A stretch of DNA of 64,000 nucleotides from Gymnopilus junonius. Its lineage: Eukaryota; Basidiomycota; Agaricomycetes; Agaricales; Galerinaceae. Below the pieces are notes generated by a model. That model saw only the letters and a list, made by a program, of their open reading frames with translations. It was not told the DNA's origin and searched no databases. The stretch covers positions 62,001-126,000 of the forward strand of contig JADNYJ010000010.1 of assembly GCA_015501075.1 (NCBI GenBank), read 5' to 3'. Made by a program: the position numbers and the translations under genes. Position 1 is the stretch's first letter, and every line of letters begins with the position of its first letter. Positions 24,760 through 36,886 of this stretch are shown piece by piece.

Positions 24760-26363
24760 ACGGAACGTCGAGTCAAATCATGTTACCATATTACAGGTTT
24801 GGACAGACTCTGAGTGCACCAGAGTCGCATGGTTCACATGGACTGCTCAAGAGTCACCGCTCGCGCCTGTCTGTCAAGTCGGCGTGAATCAGTTTGACCA
24901 ATGTGCTTCTGCGAAGTCAATTTCAATTTTCATTCCTATCAAGTGCCAAATAAAAACATTCACTGATACCTTTTGAGTGTCTGATATAAATTCGCCTCGA
25001 TGAGCAGAAAATCCCAGCCACAAGATTTTTTTTTTTTTGCATTCGTCACTTCGAAATTTCGCGTCTTTCAGACTTCTCTTGACTGCGAATGGGTGCAGTG
25101 CGCCAAGCCCAACTAGCTAAATATAGCATCGAGATTTGAACGGTGGGCGTTGAAGTCAAGTGGCCACACCGAGGGAAACATCACGTCTCCGAAAGCGGGA
25201 GGCTGTAGGTTGGCTGTCTCCCAGCATAATGGCCGAACCGGAGGCAAAGGTCGTTGCCATCGTATCCAAGCGTTTTATCAGGCAACCAGGTCGATCCAAA
25301 GGCAACGTTAATTAAATAACCTGTGGTAGAATTCAGAATGTGGCCTGCCCACTAATGGGCGCGCCCCGATGCCATAGAGGATCATTATATCACAGCCTGT
25401 CACATTTCAGATTCAAAGATACATCATCACCAAGGAATGAATAACAGGCAGATAGGCCACTCACCCAATCCATTGCGGTACATTCAGCAAAAATAACCCT
25501 CGAGCTCCTCCTTGCAATCAGGCGTAACCAAGTGCTGGACCGCTGGACTATGCATACACCAAATCCAACCTTGTCAAAGCGCGGTGGGAGGAATAAATAG
25601 CTTGTATTTAATCTGACTACTTGGTGCCAGATATACAAACATTATATATGATATTTCCTCTAGCCAAGGGGTCGGGAGTGAAGGAAAGAGAAAGATTAGA
25701 TTCATTGAGCAGAAGAGAAAAAGGAAAAAAAAATGCGGTTTTGGCGAGGATATGTACACAAACTGATTTTGGGTGAAACGAAAAGGTATTGCCTTTTAAG
25801 GGTCGACAACGATGTGCGATTGCGATTGCGACGAGAGAGGGAGGGGGGGCAAGGAATGGTTGTTTGGTTGGTCCGATAATTCCCAAGGAGATGTAAAGAA
25901 ATTTACATTAAGATGCCAGAAGTTGCTGAATGAATGACGATGATCGAAATTGCAGATGGAAGAAAAGGAAACCCGAAGGAATGCAAGGCATATGGTAAGA
26001 ATGAACGTGCATAGCATAGGAGCGTAAGGTGGGAGAATCCTAGAAAAGGTCGAAGCCGCGGTGGGGTGGGAGTGGTAGGACATGGCTGATCTACAAATGT
26101 ATTCAAAGACATGTGCAAGTTGAAAAGGATAGGTGGATGCAGTCATGGACAGGAGTGAAATATAGGAATTTAGGAAAAGGACGCGAAGAAAAGTCATACA
26201 GATTGTTTTACAAAGCATGAAAATAGCACAACACCCGCTGGGTTGTTTCGGTTCAATAATCTGGGAGGACCTGGAAAAGGTCGCTTAACGAAGATCTACG
26301 GTGTAAAGGAGGAGATGGATGTGTGGGTGGATGAGCTGGCATAAATAATACACTGCAATTGCT
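24760..26363. other. Intergenic stretch between secreted paralogue A and MPS1
   Basis: No gene recognised. A 14-base T run lies near 25027, and a GGGCGCGCCC palindrome at 25357..25366. The minus-strand frames near 25800-26200 are low-complexity and lie in the 3' flank of MPS1. Confidence 0.5.
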
Positions 26364-29300
26364 TCATTCCATCTTGGCTTGAGACTGGATCCCTTTGAGT
26401 TCTTGGACAAGCCTCTGTTTGCAAGATTTCATGTTCAGCAAAAATGTCAGAGATCACTCACACCCAACTCACTTCTGCATCTTTCATCAGCGTCTCTGGA
26501 TCCAAGTTCGTGGCTCCCTCAGCTGCAAGTTTTATACTGTATTCAAGCAACTGCCGCATGTAATACGGGTTAATGATTGTCTCATTCTCCTTTAGCAATT
26601 CTTTGATGGGCGTGGGTGTAGCTGATAGAGCAAAAATATTTAATCACCCAATCACTACAACAATAAAAGATGCAAAGACTTACGTTCGTGATTCGCCAGC
26701 CATGTATCATTCAGCAACTGAGGAATAGTCGCTCTCTCTTTCGGATTCCGACACAAACAGCTCTTCATACTCTTGATCACATCCTTCCGCACCCTCTGCT
26801 TCAAATGATCCAGCTTCTTCGGAGGTTCGACAACCTGCCCATTGCCCGTCGAACTACGAGGCGAAGGCACCATCGGTACTGCATAGTCCGGAAATTCAAT
26901 GACATGAGTTAGGTCTGGGATGGCTTTCATCTTTTGGTACACGGAGAGGTGCTGGAATGGCGGTTGGCCATATATCATCTGGTACAGGATGCAGCCTAAT
27001 GACCATACGTCTGAAGGTCGGCCAACTTTGAGCCTTCGCATGCCGTCGGGTAACTCAATAGCCTCAGGGCTCATGTAATTGACTGTTCCGATCTAATAAA
27101 ATTCGATTAGACGACGAATTGACGAAAGGCTTCGACGGATACAAACCTGGTGATCGCGCTGGATGTTAGTAGTGTCATTTGCAATGGCATTGGCAATGCC
27201 AAAGTCAATCAACTTGAGCTGACCACGGACCAGCACAAAATTGGCAGGCTTCAAGTCGGAGTGCACAATCTTCTCTTCATGGATCACATGAACAGCTTGC
27301 AGCATCTAATAGCGAAATGCAATCAATAAAAAAAGCTACCAAAAAAACCGTGCCAAACCCAACCTGTTGCCAATAATACGCCACCCAAACCATATTGACT
27401 GGCTCTTTCATCTGCTCTTGCAACAGCCTAGCCAAATCAATCTCTCCACATTCCATAACAAGCAAAAGATGGCCTTTGCTACCTCCCGGACCCGGCTTGA
27501 CCTCACTATCAATCAAGCGAATAATCCGACTATTTCCCTCCAGACGTTTCAGCAACGCAATCTCATTCATGTATCCGCTCATCGTCTCCGCGTCCGTCTT
27601 GTCCAACGAGACTCGCTTGATAGCGTACAACTCATTCGCATGATTCAAGACCCTGAAAACGCGCGAAGAACCGCCTTTGCCGATCATATCCAATCGCGCA
27701 TATGCCTTCTTGTTGACCTACACATTTGACTGAGTAAAGAGGTGGAGTAGCATAAGCATAGAACTTACCACAATATGTCGATTTAGTTGTGCAGAAGCAG
27801 GAGGAGCTGATTGGGCAGGCGCTTGATTTTGTAACGCCGACACAGACTGTGAATATTGCAGCGGCTGTGGCTGGTGTTGCAAAGACATATGCGATTGGTG
27901 GCCTTTCCTCTCGCGTTCCCTATCCCTCTCTCGTTCACGCTCTCTTTCCCCTCTTTCCCTTTCCCTTTCACGTTCTCCAGAACTAGCAGCACCTCCATGT
28001 TCATAATCATCATCCCTCTCCCCTTTATCTGCACCAGCCCATGTCTTCCCAACAGGCTGAGCAACAGCAGCGTTCCCATCTCTGCTTGTAGTGGGCGGTT
28101 CTGGAGCTGTAGGACTCCGACGATGTTTTGCGACTTCTCGGCCAGCTTTACTATTGGGCGGTGAAAGGCGACCTTTGCTTGTCGGAGGAGAGGCACGTCC
28201 TTTGGATACTGGAGGGGAGGCGCGTCCTTTAGACGTTGGAGGTGATACACGGCCCTTTGACTGGCCTGGAGGGGAATATCTCCCTTGCAAGCGAGAGGCC
28301 AAGGGCGGTGAAGCTCTGTGTGACTCTACAACGGTAGGGGAACTAGTCGAGATGGCTGATGCCGGAGGAACGACACCGCGCAGGGTATCTGAATCGCGTC
28401 GTCGGTGGCCATAAGCAGACCTTGACGACTGCAGGTATTGTTGGTGAGTAGGTGAGGGAGATTGTCGGGATTGCGGTACATTGCTCTCTGGCTCTCGGCC
28501 TTTATAAAATATCTCGATTCAGTAAGTGATGAGAAAACGTTGCAATACTTACGTTCAGCTTCATCTTGTGCAAGGTATTCTTACAAAAGGGCAAATTAGA
28601 TGAGGTAAAAGTATAGTAAGGAAAAAAGGAGCCTACTCTTGTATTCTGCCCTCAGTTCCTGATCTTGTCGTTCGCGTTGCTGCGTGGTGATCCTACGAGC
28701 TCCCCCAGTGCTTTCAGCATTCGTGCCTATGAGTCCGTAAGTAATCCACGTCATTAAAAGATTAGATGAATTATTACCGAGACTCGTGCCAGGTCGAGAA
28801 CTTGGGTTCTGATATTGTTGTTGCAACTGGAGTTGATAATCGTCGCTGTCTTCTAAGGAAAGAATAAGAACCAAGCAATGATATAAACATGGGAACTAAC
28901 GTACTCAATGCTTCACTCAGACTTGCAGACCGTCTTGGACGGCTCCCAGACTGTGCGAGGGAGACTGCATTCACATTGACACTCAAACCACTTTGGTTCC
29001 TCGTACGAGCAGCCGTCATATGTGAAGCGGACGGTATAGAAGAAGGCAACGGAACCATTGAAGGCTCAACAGAAGTCGGTGGTTCGTCTTCTGGTTCTGT
29101 TTCATCTCCACTGGCTATAATATGGATAGGTGAGTAACGGCCGCCAGCCTGCTCGTTCTCACTGTGGTCGGCCTCTGAAATACGGTCGATATTATTCAAG
29201 CCGACATATTTGGGCGCAGAAGTGGACTTCATGATGCGCCCTGCGCGATTTGGACCTGGCAGAATTTGACGAGAAGAATAGGAAGACCGTTGTGGGACAG

Positions 29301-30001
29301 GAACATCTGCAAGTGGTCTACTGTTCGCGCTACTGCTGCCACTAGACAGATAAACCGCGCGAGCTGAGGGAACACGGGCAGAGACAGCCGACACGGAGCG
29401 CGTAGCAAGCGGTGGAGAGGTCCTTGGCTTGGTTGAACCGAGGCAGTTTGAATGACATCGTCAGATTCGCTAATGTTTTCCTTCTCCTCTTGCAGGGCAT
29501 AAGGGTGGGCACTGGTATCCATAGTCTGGCGGGTTCGAGCACTGGCTTCGCGTTTGTCACGGCTGTCCTCGGCCGTGATCCTGCGTGGTGCGACACGGGG
29601 CTTTGACAGTGAGGATGCTGTTGGTGCGAGGTAGGACGGGGGATTGTGGATGGACACAGGCCCCGAGGTGGTGCGATGGAACGGGCGAGAGGGATTTGCA
29701 TCTTGTTTGGATGAGCCGACGAGCAGAGACGCGCTTTCTGAACGCGAGAGGGAGAGCCTGGGTACTGGGGAGAGAGTGCCCGGGGGTCGGGCTGGAGCGG
29801 AGGGTCCTGGGGTGTTGGGGGGGACGAGTGGGTGGATTTTGAGGAGGAGCCCTTGGAGAGGCGGATGAAATTGCCCTGCGAGTCAAAGATGTAGTCGAAA
29901 GAGAGGTCATCGATGATGGAAGAGTCGTCCGAGGTGGGAGTAGTCGCCTTTGCGGCAGAGAGGCGGTTTTCGCCCGGCGTGCGAGGCGGCGACAGAGACA
30001 T
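26364..30001 (-). CDS. MPS1: Mps1/TTK dual-specificity checkpoint kinase
   Basis: Kinetochore kinase that starts spindle-assembly-checkpoint signalling and, in fungi, spindle-pole duplication. Minus-strand exons 30001..28905, 28852..28778, 28726..28637, 28579..28553, 28499..27769, 27717..27364, 27305..27147, 27092..26684, 26621..26473, 26414..26364, about 1,047 residues. The first 670 residues are disordered: Ser/Pro-rich, five KGRxSPP-type repeats, and an Arg/Glu alternating tract. The kinase domain starts near 680: [10 protein letters not shown] glycine loop, YAIKRV lysine, [11 protein letters not shown] catalytic loop, [19 protein letters not shown] activation segment, [13 protein letters not shown]. 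The tail ends [15 protein letters not shown]. The N-terminal exon needs one extra base near 29755 and another near 29440-29460; exon length is two short, consistent with this. Confidence 0.92.
28155..28285 (-). repeat. Coding tandem repeat KGR-x-SPP in MPS1
   Basis: About five imperfect units of 24-27 nt encode KGRVSPP, KGRASPP (twice) and KGRLSPP with short linkers, inside the disordered region of Mps1. Each holds an SP site of the kind that proline-directed kinases use. Confidence 0.7.
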
Positions 30002-30211
30002 GGCGACAAACGAAAGCAACGAAAGCAAGGAGGACAGCGGCGACAAAGCAAATGCGAGCAGATTCAATTCAACCACTCGGGCTCATTTCCAACTCCTCAT
30101 GTCGGCTTGGCCCCGGACACCATCTCCTCTTCCGGTAATTCGGTCATGCTTTTGCCCACGGGGTCCTGCCTCATGCCCTAAACACGGTCACGGGTCATTC
30201 GCGTCTGAGTA

Positions 30212-31734
30212 CTACAGCTTGGCAGAAACTACAATCCGGTTCAGTCCCCCCACAATCTCCTGCACCTCCCTCTCCAGCCGCTTCAGCAGTTCCTCGCATG
30301 TGGGTATATCGTCTATCAGTCCAACAGCAATCCCCGCGCTCCAGATTCCATAGTCTGCGTCCCCATTCTCGTACACCAGTCGTCCGCGTGCACCGGACAC
30401 AAGGTGCTGAACATCCGAAAACTTGGCGTTGCCCCGTTTCTCAATCGCTACAACTTCCACCGCCACTTTGTTCTTGAACACCCGAGCCGTATTGTGCAGC
30501 GTGCGGAATATGTGTATAGTATCGCGCTCGGTCGAAGCAACGATCTTGTCCTTGATGTTTTGATGGATAGGTCTGCGTAACATAGTCAGAAAAAGTATCT
30601 GGAACTTTCACTCGCACTTACGACTCTACAGTGCACATGAATCGAGTGCCTGTGGAGTCATCAATCAATGGCCGATCCTAAATAACAATGCTATTTAGCT
30701 TACCCATATTCGCACCCTACGAATACGGTCAGCTTAGTCTTTTTGATTGTCTGTGTGGATAACATACCGCAGCACCTAAAGCTAAAGCGGCTGCAAGGCC
30801 CCTGCCATCAGCAAGTCCTCCCGAAGCAATGAAAGGAACCTCAAGTTCCTTTGCCGCTCGAGCCAACTGTCGTAGACTGAGTGGCATTCTTGACGTCGCA
30901 TTAAATCACACTAACCAGGACCAATCCACCAATGTCATCCTCACCAGGATGTCCAGCACCTGCCATTTACATGAGAAAAAGATGGTCGCATGGCAAAGCG
31001 AGACTGACATTCAAAGCCGTCGATACTCAAAACATCAACGCCCAATTTCTCGGCGCTCTATACTGACCGTCAACGACAAACTCATCCACAACAATAACAC
31101 TATAACACTTTCTCACCTTCGCATGTCTGATAGTAGTACACTTGTGCACAACAATGCACCCATTACTCTTAAAGTACTTGATCAATTCGCCCGCTATGCC
31201 GGAGATGTGTCAATAACTAACCCATCAAACCCCATGGAATCGCCACATACGATTGCTCCCTGCCGTCTCGAAAATCTTGACACCCTCTTCAACGGCAGCT
31301 CTCGCATACCCCGCGTAATCCGGTGGGTTTATAGCAGGCAAGAGCGTAATATTCACACCAAAGGGCTTGGACGTAAGCTTGCGCGTCTCACGAATAGCCG
31401 CTCGCAGTGCATCGGGAGAGGGCTGCGTAAGGGCAGTCAAAATACCTCCAAGAGTAGATGAGATCCTAGCATGTGATTTCAGCAAGAAATACGCGTACCG
31501 AGTCCTCCAGCGTTGGAGACTGCAGCTGCAAGCTGTGGTACGCCGACCCTGTTTGACAAGTTGTCAATGGTCTACGGCATAACATACGTTGAATGGCCTC
31601 GTTACCATTGCATTCCTCCTTGAATGACAGGACTGCATAGAAACAAGTTATATAACAGTGACGACCAAAAGTGAATGAACAGCTGCCTACACTCGAATTC
31701 CAAGCAACTTCGTCAGTGGGGTTACAATTGGCAT
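30212..31734 (-). CDS. Nitronate monooxygenase (2-nitropropane dioxygenase family)
   Basis: FMN-dependent TIM-barrel enzyme that oxidises alkyl nitronates such as propionate 3-nitronate, a detoxifying step. Eleven minus-strand exons: 31734..31691, 31632..31606, 31548..31499, 31445..31251, 31193..31117, 31057..31009, 30959..30916, 30866..30768, 30716..30704, 30649..30622, 30572..30212, coding 328 residues with every phase consistent. Blocks include MPIVTPLTKLLGIRVPVIQG, GGMQWVGVPQLAAAVSNAGG, KPFGVNITLLP, CAGHPGEDDIGGLVL, PFIASGGLADGRGLAAALAL and GTRFMCTVESPIHQ. The 13-nt exon is needed to supply GANM. Intact. Confidence 0.93.
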
Positions 31735-32396
31735 CTTGAACGGACGTAGAAAATGGCCTTGTACTTCTGGTTAAGATGAAGATGGAAATGTACCAAGGAA
31801 GATTGAAGAAATAAATGTCTTCTTTCCTCAAGTTTCGGTGCAGTTATCCTTGCGAATGCTGAATCCGGTTAATTGGGAGATCCGAGGCCTAGTGGTACTA
31901 TTGATGATGGTTTGGTGTCAACTGCTTTGCGCCGCTACAAAGCTCGGTTAACGGCGACTTGCAAAACCGACTGAAGTAGTCAAAAACTCTGTACAAGGCC
32001 GTGAAATTGATTCCAGAGACCAACGTGGGTTGTCAAAGGCTGAAGACGTCTTCCCCTCATTTCGGGAACTCTCAGTATAAGAGGACAATTGGAGCGTGAT
32101 TTTCGGTGTTTAAGCGCTATCAGGTGACGATATAGGACGACGTCACCGGTCAGATCTCAGACCTCAGCTGAACGGGCGGCAGGGTGAACTGAGCAGGTCA
32201 GCTCAAGAGCACCCCAAGGCTTTGCAAAGAAAATGGCAGAAACGCAAAATAATAATTCATGAAGCTCAAGAAAAAGTCTGGAAAACAATGTTTACAACTT
32301 GAAGTTAGGAACGATCTTCATCGTTCCTATGTATACAATAAAGCTCACGATCCCAGCGATTAGCAATCCAACTAAGATGTCCGTGAGCGAGCAGAA
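31735..32396. other. Intergenic stretch between nitronate monooxygenase and peroxiredoxin
   Basis: No gene recognised. It holds the 5' flank of the monooxygenase gene and the 3' flank of the peroxiredoxin gene. Confidence 0.6.
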
Positions 32397-33358
32397 TCAC
32401 TTCAAGAACGACGAAGTAGGGGCAGTAGCAGGCTCAGGGGGGGCTGGTTGCCCAATGGTGGAGGAGGCTTCAGCTTGTTCAGGAGCAGGTGCCTCAGTCG
32501 TTGCGGTGACCGTTTCTGTAGGTTCAGAAGTTGAGGTTGGCACCTCAGTTATGACCGGTGCCCCAGCTGTTGCGGCTTGTGCAGGGGCAGGTGCTGGTGC
32601 GTTGGAGGGCGGTGCTGGTGCAGCCTCTTTGACGCCCTCCTTTGCATCTTCAGCCTGGAGTTTATCAAGCCATTTCTCCACGAATTTGGAATGAGCAGCG
32701 TAGTTGATCGTCGCGTCCAACGCATCCCTGCCATCGTTATAAGTGTGAACAGCCATATAATGAAACTGATCATGTACTCACCTCACGGTTCCCTTCTTGT
32801 CAACGACGAACGTGACCCTTGCAACAGGCGTAAAGCCAAACATACCCTTCCCAATTCCATATGTCTTGAAGGTTGACTTGTCGCCGTCGCTGAGGACAGG
32901 ATACTAATAGAAGCTTAAGAAACTGCGCGGGAAAAACAACGCCAGCGCAGAGTGCTTACCGTCAGCTTATGCTTCTCAACAAATGCCTTCTGTTTCTCAA
33001 CGGGATCCGGACTGATTCCAATGATTTGTACCTTTCCAGGCTTGAAGGTGTCCTTTGCTACAGGGTGTCTCAGTGTGAGGGGAACTAACGGAGGCCAAAA
33101 TATGTTAAGTAATGATGCTCACTCGCAACGGCGTCTCGGAATTGACATGCCTCCCTTGTACACCCATACGTGCCTATGAGGTCATTCGGAATGTGAAAGG
33201 ATCACTACATTTGTCGTTCTGTGCTCACCAGACTCTGGATAAAAGAATAGAGCAGCAGGCAGTCCACTCTCCCCAGGTGCGAAAGTGAATGACTCTCCAT
33301 CGTAGTTCTTCAAAGTGATGGCGGGCGCCGCCTTCCCTATGAGCGATTGAAACGACAT
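32397..33358 (-). CDS. PrxQ/Bcp-type peroxiredoxin with long Pro/Ala tail
   Basis: Thiol peroxidase reducing H2O2 and alkyl hydroperoxides. Minus-strand exons 33358..33229, 33173..33123, 33057..32960, 32903..32782, 32727..32397, 243 residues. The fold is complete by about residue 165: start MSFQSLIGKAAPAITLKNYD, then YPESGTYGCTREACQFRDA with the peroxidatic Cys and, five residues on, the second Cys typical of PrxQ/Bcp, then PVLSDGDKSTFKTYGIGKG and ARVTFVVDKKG. After this comes a tail of about 75 residues rich in Ala, Pro, Thr and Glu, absent from bacterial Bcp. Yeast Dot5 is a nuclear relative. Location here is unknown. Confidence 0.88.
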
Positions 33359-34085
33359 GTTGTATGGTTCCTTCTGGAGGGTAGTTGACGCTGAAGCTTG
33401 AAATAGTTCTGGTTAAAGTGGTCTGATTTCCTGTCAAGTGCTGTGTGGGAGGAGCTCAGGAGACGACCGAAGTAGGTAAGTCAGTCATTTATGTTGTCAT
33501 ATCAGTCCCGGATGCAATATAATTTTTGTTCTGTGAGACTTGCATAGAATGAAATTGAAATGTTGCGACCTCAATATGTAGCATCTCGATTCAATCTAGG
33601 CGTGCTCCAACTTGCTTACTGAGTGGTTACTCCAGGATTTCAGGGTTATCGTCGAAAGGCCATCAACATTCACTTCCCAATATTTTGTCAGCGAGGTGCC
33701 GAGGTTGACTTCAAGTCATAGGGACAAATAGGCTAGGCATTGGAAACTCGTCGGGGCCCCACAGATCGTTTCCTGACCAGTATCGATGTATAAACCAGAC
33801 CACCCTACAAAGCAAAAGTAAGCGTCCACTTTGTGCAAACCAATCGCATGGGAGAAACGGTGTCCATCGAAGAAAAGAGGTGGGAGCCTCTGTGAAGGAA
33901 TACTTCAATATCTCAAGGAGAGTACGACCATACAAATCACCAGAATCGATTGCCTGAACAAGACTGAGGATGTCGCAGAAAGAAGCGCCGGGAAAGCTCA
34001 TTTTAGCATCGCATGCTGCATACAAAGAAAAGATAAAAACATGCAAGATCATACGTGGAGGTCATAGACGTCAGGGCTGGCACAT
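33359..34085. other. Intergenic stretch with one unconvincing ORF
   Basis: A minus-strand frame 33711..34052 (113 codons, containing SFPGASFCDILSLVQAID) has no recognised family and no splice support. Confidence 0.4.
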
Positions 34086-34680
34086 TTACTCCTCGTCCTC
34101 ATCCTCTTCTTCCTCCTCATCCTCGTCCTCCTCCTGGACTTCAGCTCCTCGACAACAGCAAGTAGCAATTCGGTCCAGATCCCGTTGACCATCCTGAGAG
34201 ATTCTCCGTCCACCGTTACCTGTTTGCTCCAACACACCAATCTTCTCCAATGATGGCAGACCTTGCGTTGAACAGAGGCAGAGGCATCGGCGTGGTGCGA
34301 AGGTCGGTTGCCCGCGCCTGTTACGTCCACCGTGTAGCTTTGTGAGGGCAACCAATGCCAACGTCTTTTCTGAGGTATATGTGCGGGCAATAGCAGCTAG
34401 AATATATTTTATTAGGGTTATCTAATAAATCGATTTGACAAGGGTACGCACCTGCGCGGACATAGTACCAATCGGGATCGTAGGGTGCAAGCTCTTTGAA
34501 TGCACCAGTTTTCACGAGTCAACCCACGCTGGGACTCGAGCTTTCCTGAACGCTTCAGATGCGAAGCATAGGCGGCAATGAATTGGTCTGCGCTGAAGTT
34601 TGAAGCAAGATGAATCAGCGTTCCGGTCCCTTTTTCAAAAAAACGGCAGCATCCCAACCTAACGTCTCGTACTCCTGGAT
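34086..34680 (-). CDS. RPS19: Ribosomal protein eS19 with nine apparent single-base indels
   Basis: Small-subunit ribosomal protein of the 40S head. Minus-strand exons 34680..34659, 34592..34452, 34396..34086, about 158 residues. The text is plainly eS19: [82 protein letters not shown] and [13 protein letters not shown], then an acidic Glu/Asp tail. The frame is broken nine times. The start reads AT-CC instead of ATGCC; exon 2 lacks one base after GAG and one after TCG; exon 3 lacks a base before the HIYL codons, before SLEKIG and in the last GAG-CT, and has extra bases before ALTK, in the GGG before NRPS and before AVVEE. Codons are otherwise undamaged, so consensus error is likelier than a pseudogene. 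Introns are normal. Confidence 0.88.
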
Positions 34681-35482
34681 GTTGGCGGGATTTCTTGAGG
34701 AAATGGACGCGGGGGCGGGCGTGCACGACGTTGGCGGGCTTTGTGTGTATCGCTTTCGGTCGTCTACAACGAGCTCGTGATGGGGGCTTCGGCAGCTTTC
34801 CGTAACTGTACAGCAGACGGAAAGGCTCGCTTGATTAGTCAGCCAGGTACTTGCACTCTTAATTCTTTGGTAAAGCTGTCGACAACGATGGGAAGGACGT
34901 CGGAACTAAGTCGATGATGCATTTTGGCGAAAGTTTTCTTTCCAGATAGTTTCCTTGAACTTGGTTCTCGACTGGTGCGATGTACTCGCTTATGTAGGTG
35001 CTTCACCGCCAAGACGAACTGATTCTCGCGTTCTCTGCTTGTTGATTTATTTATCACGATGCTCTTGGACCTCAGGGAAGATTACTGTCGATACTGTGTA
35101 TGGGGAATGTCTCTCATGATTGCAGATGAGTTTGTCGCTGCTCGTTTTCTTCCTGCTGCTCGTTTTCTTCCTGCTGCTTTCCCCGGATTGACAGATTGAC
35201 GACATCATCCTTTCCACGATCTCTTGACAGCTCCCGCCCATTAATCATTCTCTGACCTTGCACTGGCAACATGGCCATACTCTTCGCGACCATCATCCTA
35301 CCGCATCTATTATATCGGACATCATGTCCAATAACCATCTCTTCCACGGATTGATTTCTACTTTCTGAACAATCTAATGCCAACTAAGCATCGATGTCCT
35401 TCCAGCGGAGCTTCTTGCTCGAAATATTCAGACACTGCGTCGTCAATGAGCCACTTGCACCTCTCACTTTGCGCAAGATATC
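34681..35482. other. Intergenic stretch upstream of eS19
   Basis: Promoter side of the minus-strand eS19 gene. Short frames on both strands; a tandem of TGCTCGTTTTCTTCC-like units near 35140-35180 gives a small direct repeat. No gene recognised. Confidence 0.45.
35137..35178. repeat. Short direct repeat of a TTCCTGCTGCTCG-type unit
   Basis: Near-identical copies of GCTGCTCGTTTTCTTCCT lie next to each other (around 35138 and 35156). No function suggested. Confidence 0.6.
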
Positions 35483-36666
35483 GTGTGGTGGCAAGAGTGG
35501 TTGACACTGCCTAGATTGTGGCAGACGATCGTCTGGACGACTCGGATGAAATATTCTTCTCGAGCAGCAAGCAGAATTGTGGACAGAAGGTCGAAGCCTT
35601 TGAAATACGATATCGAACTCAATATTGAAGACCCGGATTCCATTTTACCCTTACTCGCACTATTACCTCTGTTGATCGGTGCGGTCTTTCGATAGGAGGT
35701 TAAAGGGAGGAAGAGATTATAGTTGAGGAGTTGACCCTTACCCCTGATTCCTCTCCCATTTACATATCTGCTTAACGACTACGAAATGGATGATTTCGAG
35801 GATGATGAACCAAAAATTACCCTGTCTCCATTAGCCCTAGCAAATAGCAATTTCGCATTGAATCTCTGGGTGTCCAGAATTCCACCCCAACTCGCCTCCC
35901 TCCATTACGCTTCGTTCATGTAACAGTCGCAGAAGGTGGTTCGATCGGTCTGCATACGCAGCCAAAGTACATTCTTGAATTTCTCCAGGCTTGCCCAGAA
36001 CTCCAGTCGTTCTTCCTATCGGGTTGGCCTCATGACGGTCCTATCACGCAACCTCTCCCCGTTGTATCCCTTCCAAATCTTGTCACCCTACATTTGAAAA
36101 GCACATGTTTCGCTCGGGCATTTTTGTCATCATTGGATACGCCCCGCCTACAAAATCTCTATCTGTCCCACCTTAATGTTGATTTCCAGCTCTATGGAGA
36201 CCATCATGAAGAGGGCGACAGTGAAGATGAAGCACACGATTATTCTCAATCACCTTGGAGCGATCAAGCAACTGGCATGGGCCTTCGGAAACTCATCACA
36301 CGGTGCAATCCACCCATTCGTATCCTTGAAATGGACTTTTGCGACATGCGGACGAAAGATTTCCGCTACGTGTTTGACAGGTTGCTTCACCTCGAGGATT
36401 TCCACATTGTCGCATCGGATATGTCAGACAACGTTATCAACCTCTTACGACCAATTGCGATGATTGGGGATAATGCAATAAGACTACGGTTGCCTCAACT
36501 GCGGAAGTTGAGATTGACAAATTGTCAACGTCTTAATGGGAGAGCTATCGTGGACGCTATTGTAGCTCGTGTCAAGTGGACTGATAGGGCCTGTCCTGAT
36601 CACACTCTTCTCGACGTCATAATTGTAGGATGTGAAGGGTTTCTTCAGCGGATCGCCAAACGTTGA
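35483..36666 (+). CDS. F-box/LRR-type protein, broken or incompletely modelled
   Basis: The first part reads LPRLWQTIVWTTRMKYSSR and PLKYDIELNIED, matching the TPRLW and LPLDI-type text that follows the F-box in the large basidiomycete F-box family. The second part, open from about 35850 to the stop at 36666, contains LRFVHVTVAEGGSIGL, ILEFLQACPELQSFFLSGWP, PNLVTLHLKS and LPQLRKLRLTNCQRLNGRAI, clear leucine-rich-repeat style. The F-box itself and the exact junction near 35700-35850 could not be modelled; an acceptor AAATAG at about 35845 fits the second part. Either indels or missed exons separate the pieces. Substrate-recognition subunit of an SCF ubiquitin ligase is the family role. Confidence 0.55.
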
Positions 36667-36886
36667 TGGTGGAGATCGTAACAGGCTTCATCCCTAGGAG
36701 AAATATCACTGGGACCCATGAGCTTTCTGAAATATTGATTGGTCTTCATTATATATATCATTCAACGTAAATTGCATTTCGTCAGTAATGAATTGCGAGC
36801 ACCATGAGTCATGCTTACGTCACACCACGCTTCGCTGGACAGTCAAGACAAGTCAGTAAATTGAATTCTGATCTTTCCTTCTTTCC

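Noticed and set aside
25796..26218. Minus-strand ORFs rich in Ser/Phe/Leu downstream of MPS1
   Set aside because: Composition follows the AT-rich 3' flank; no family and no clear start or splice context.
33711..34052. 113-codon minus-strand ORF between peroxiredoxin and eS19
   Set aside because: No known domain and no coding conservation that I can see; kept only as part of the intergenic entry.
34087..34135. Apparent trinucleotide microsatellite (CTC/CTT type)
   Set aside because: It encodes the acidic C-terminal tail of eS19, so it is coding rather than a free repeat.
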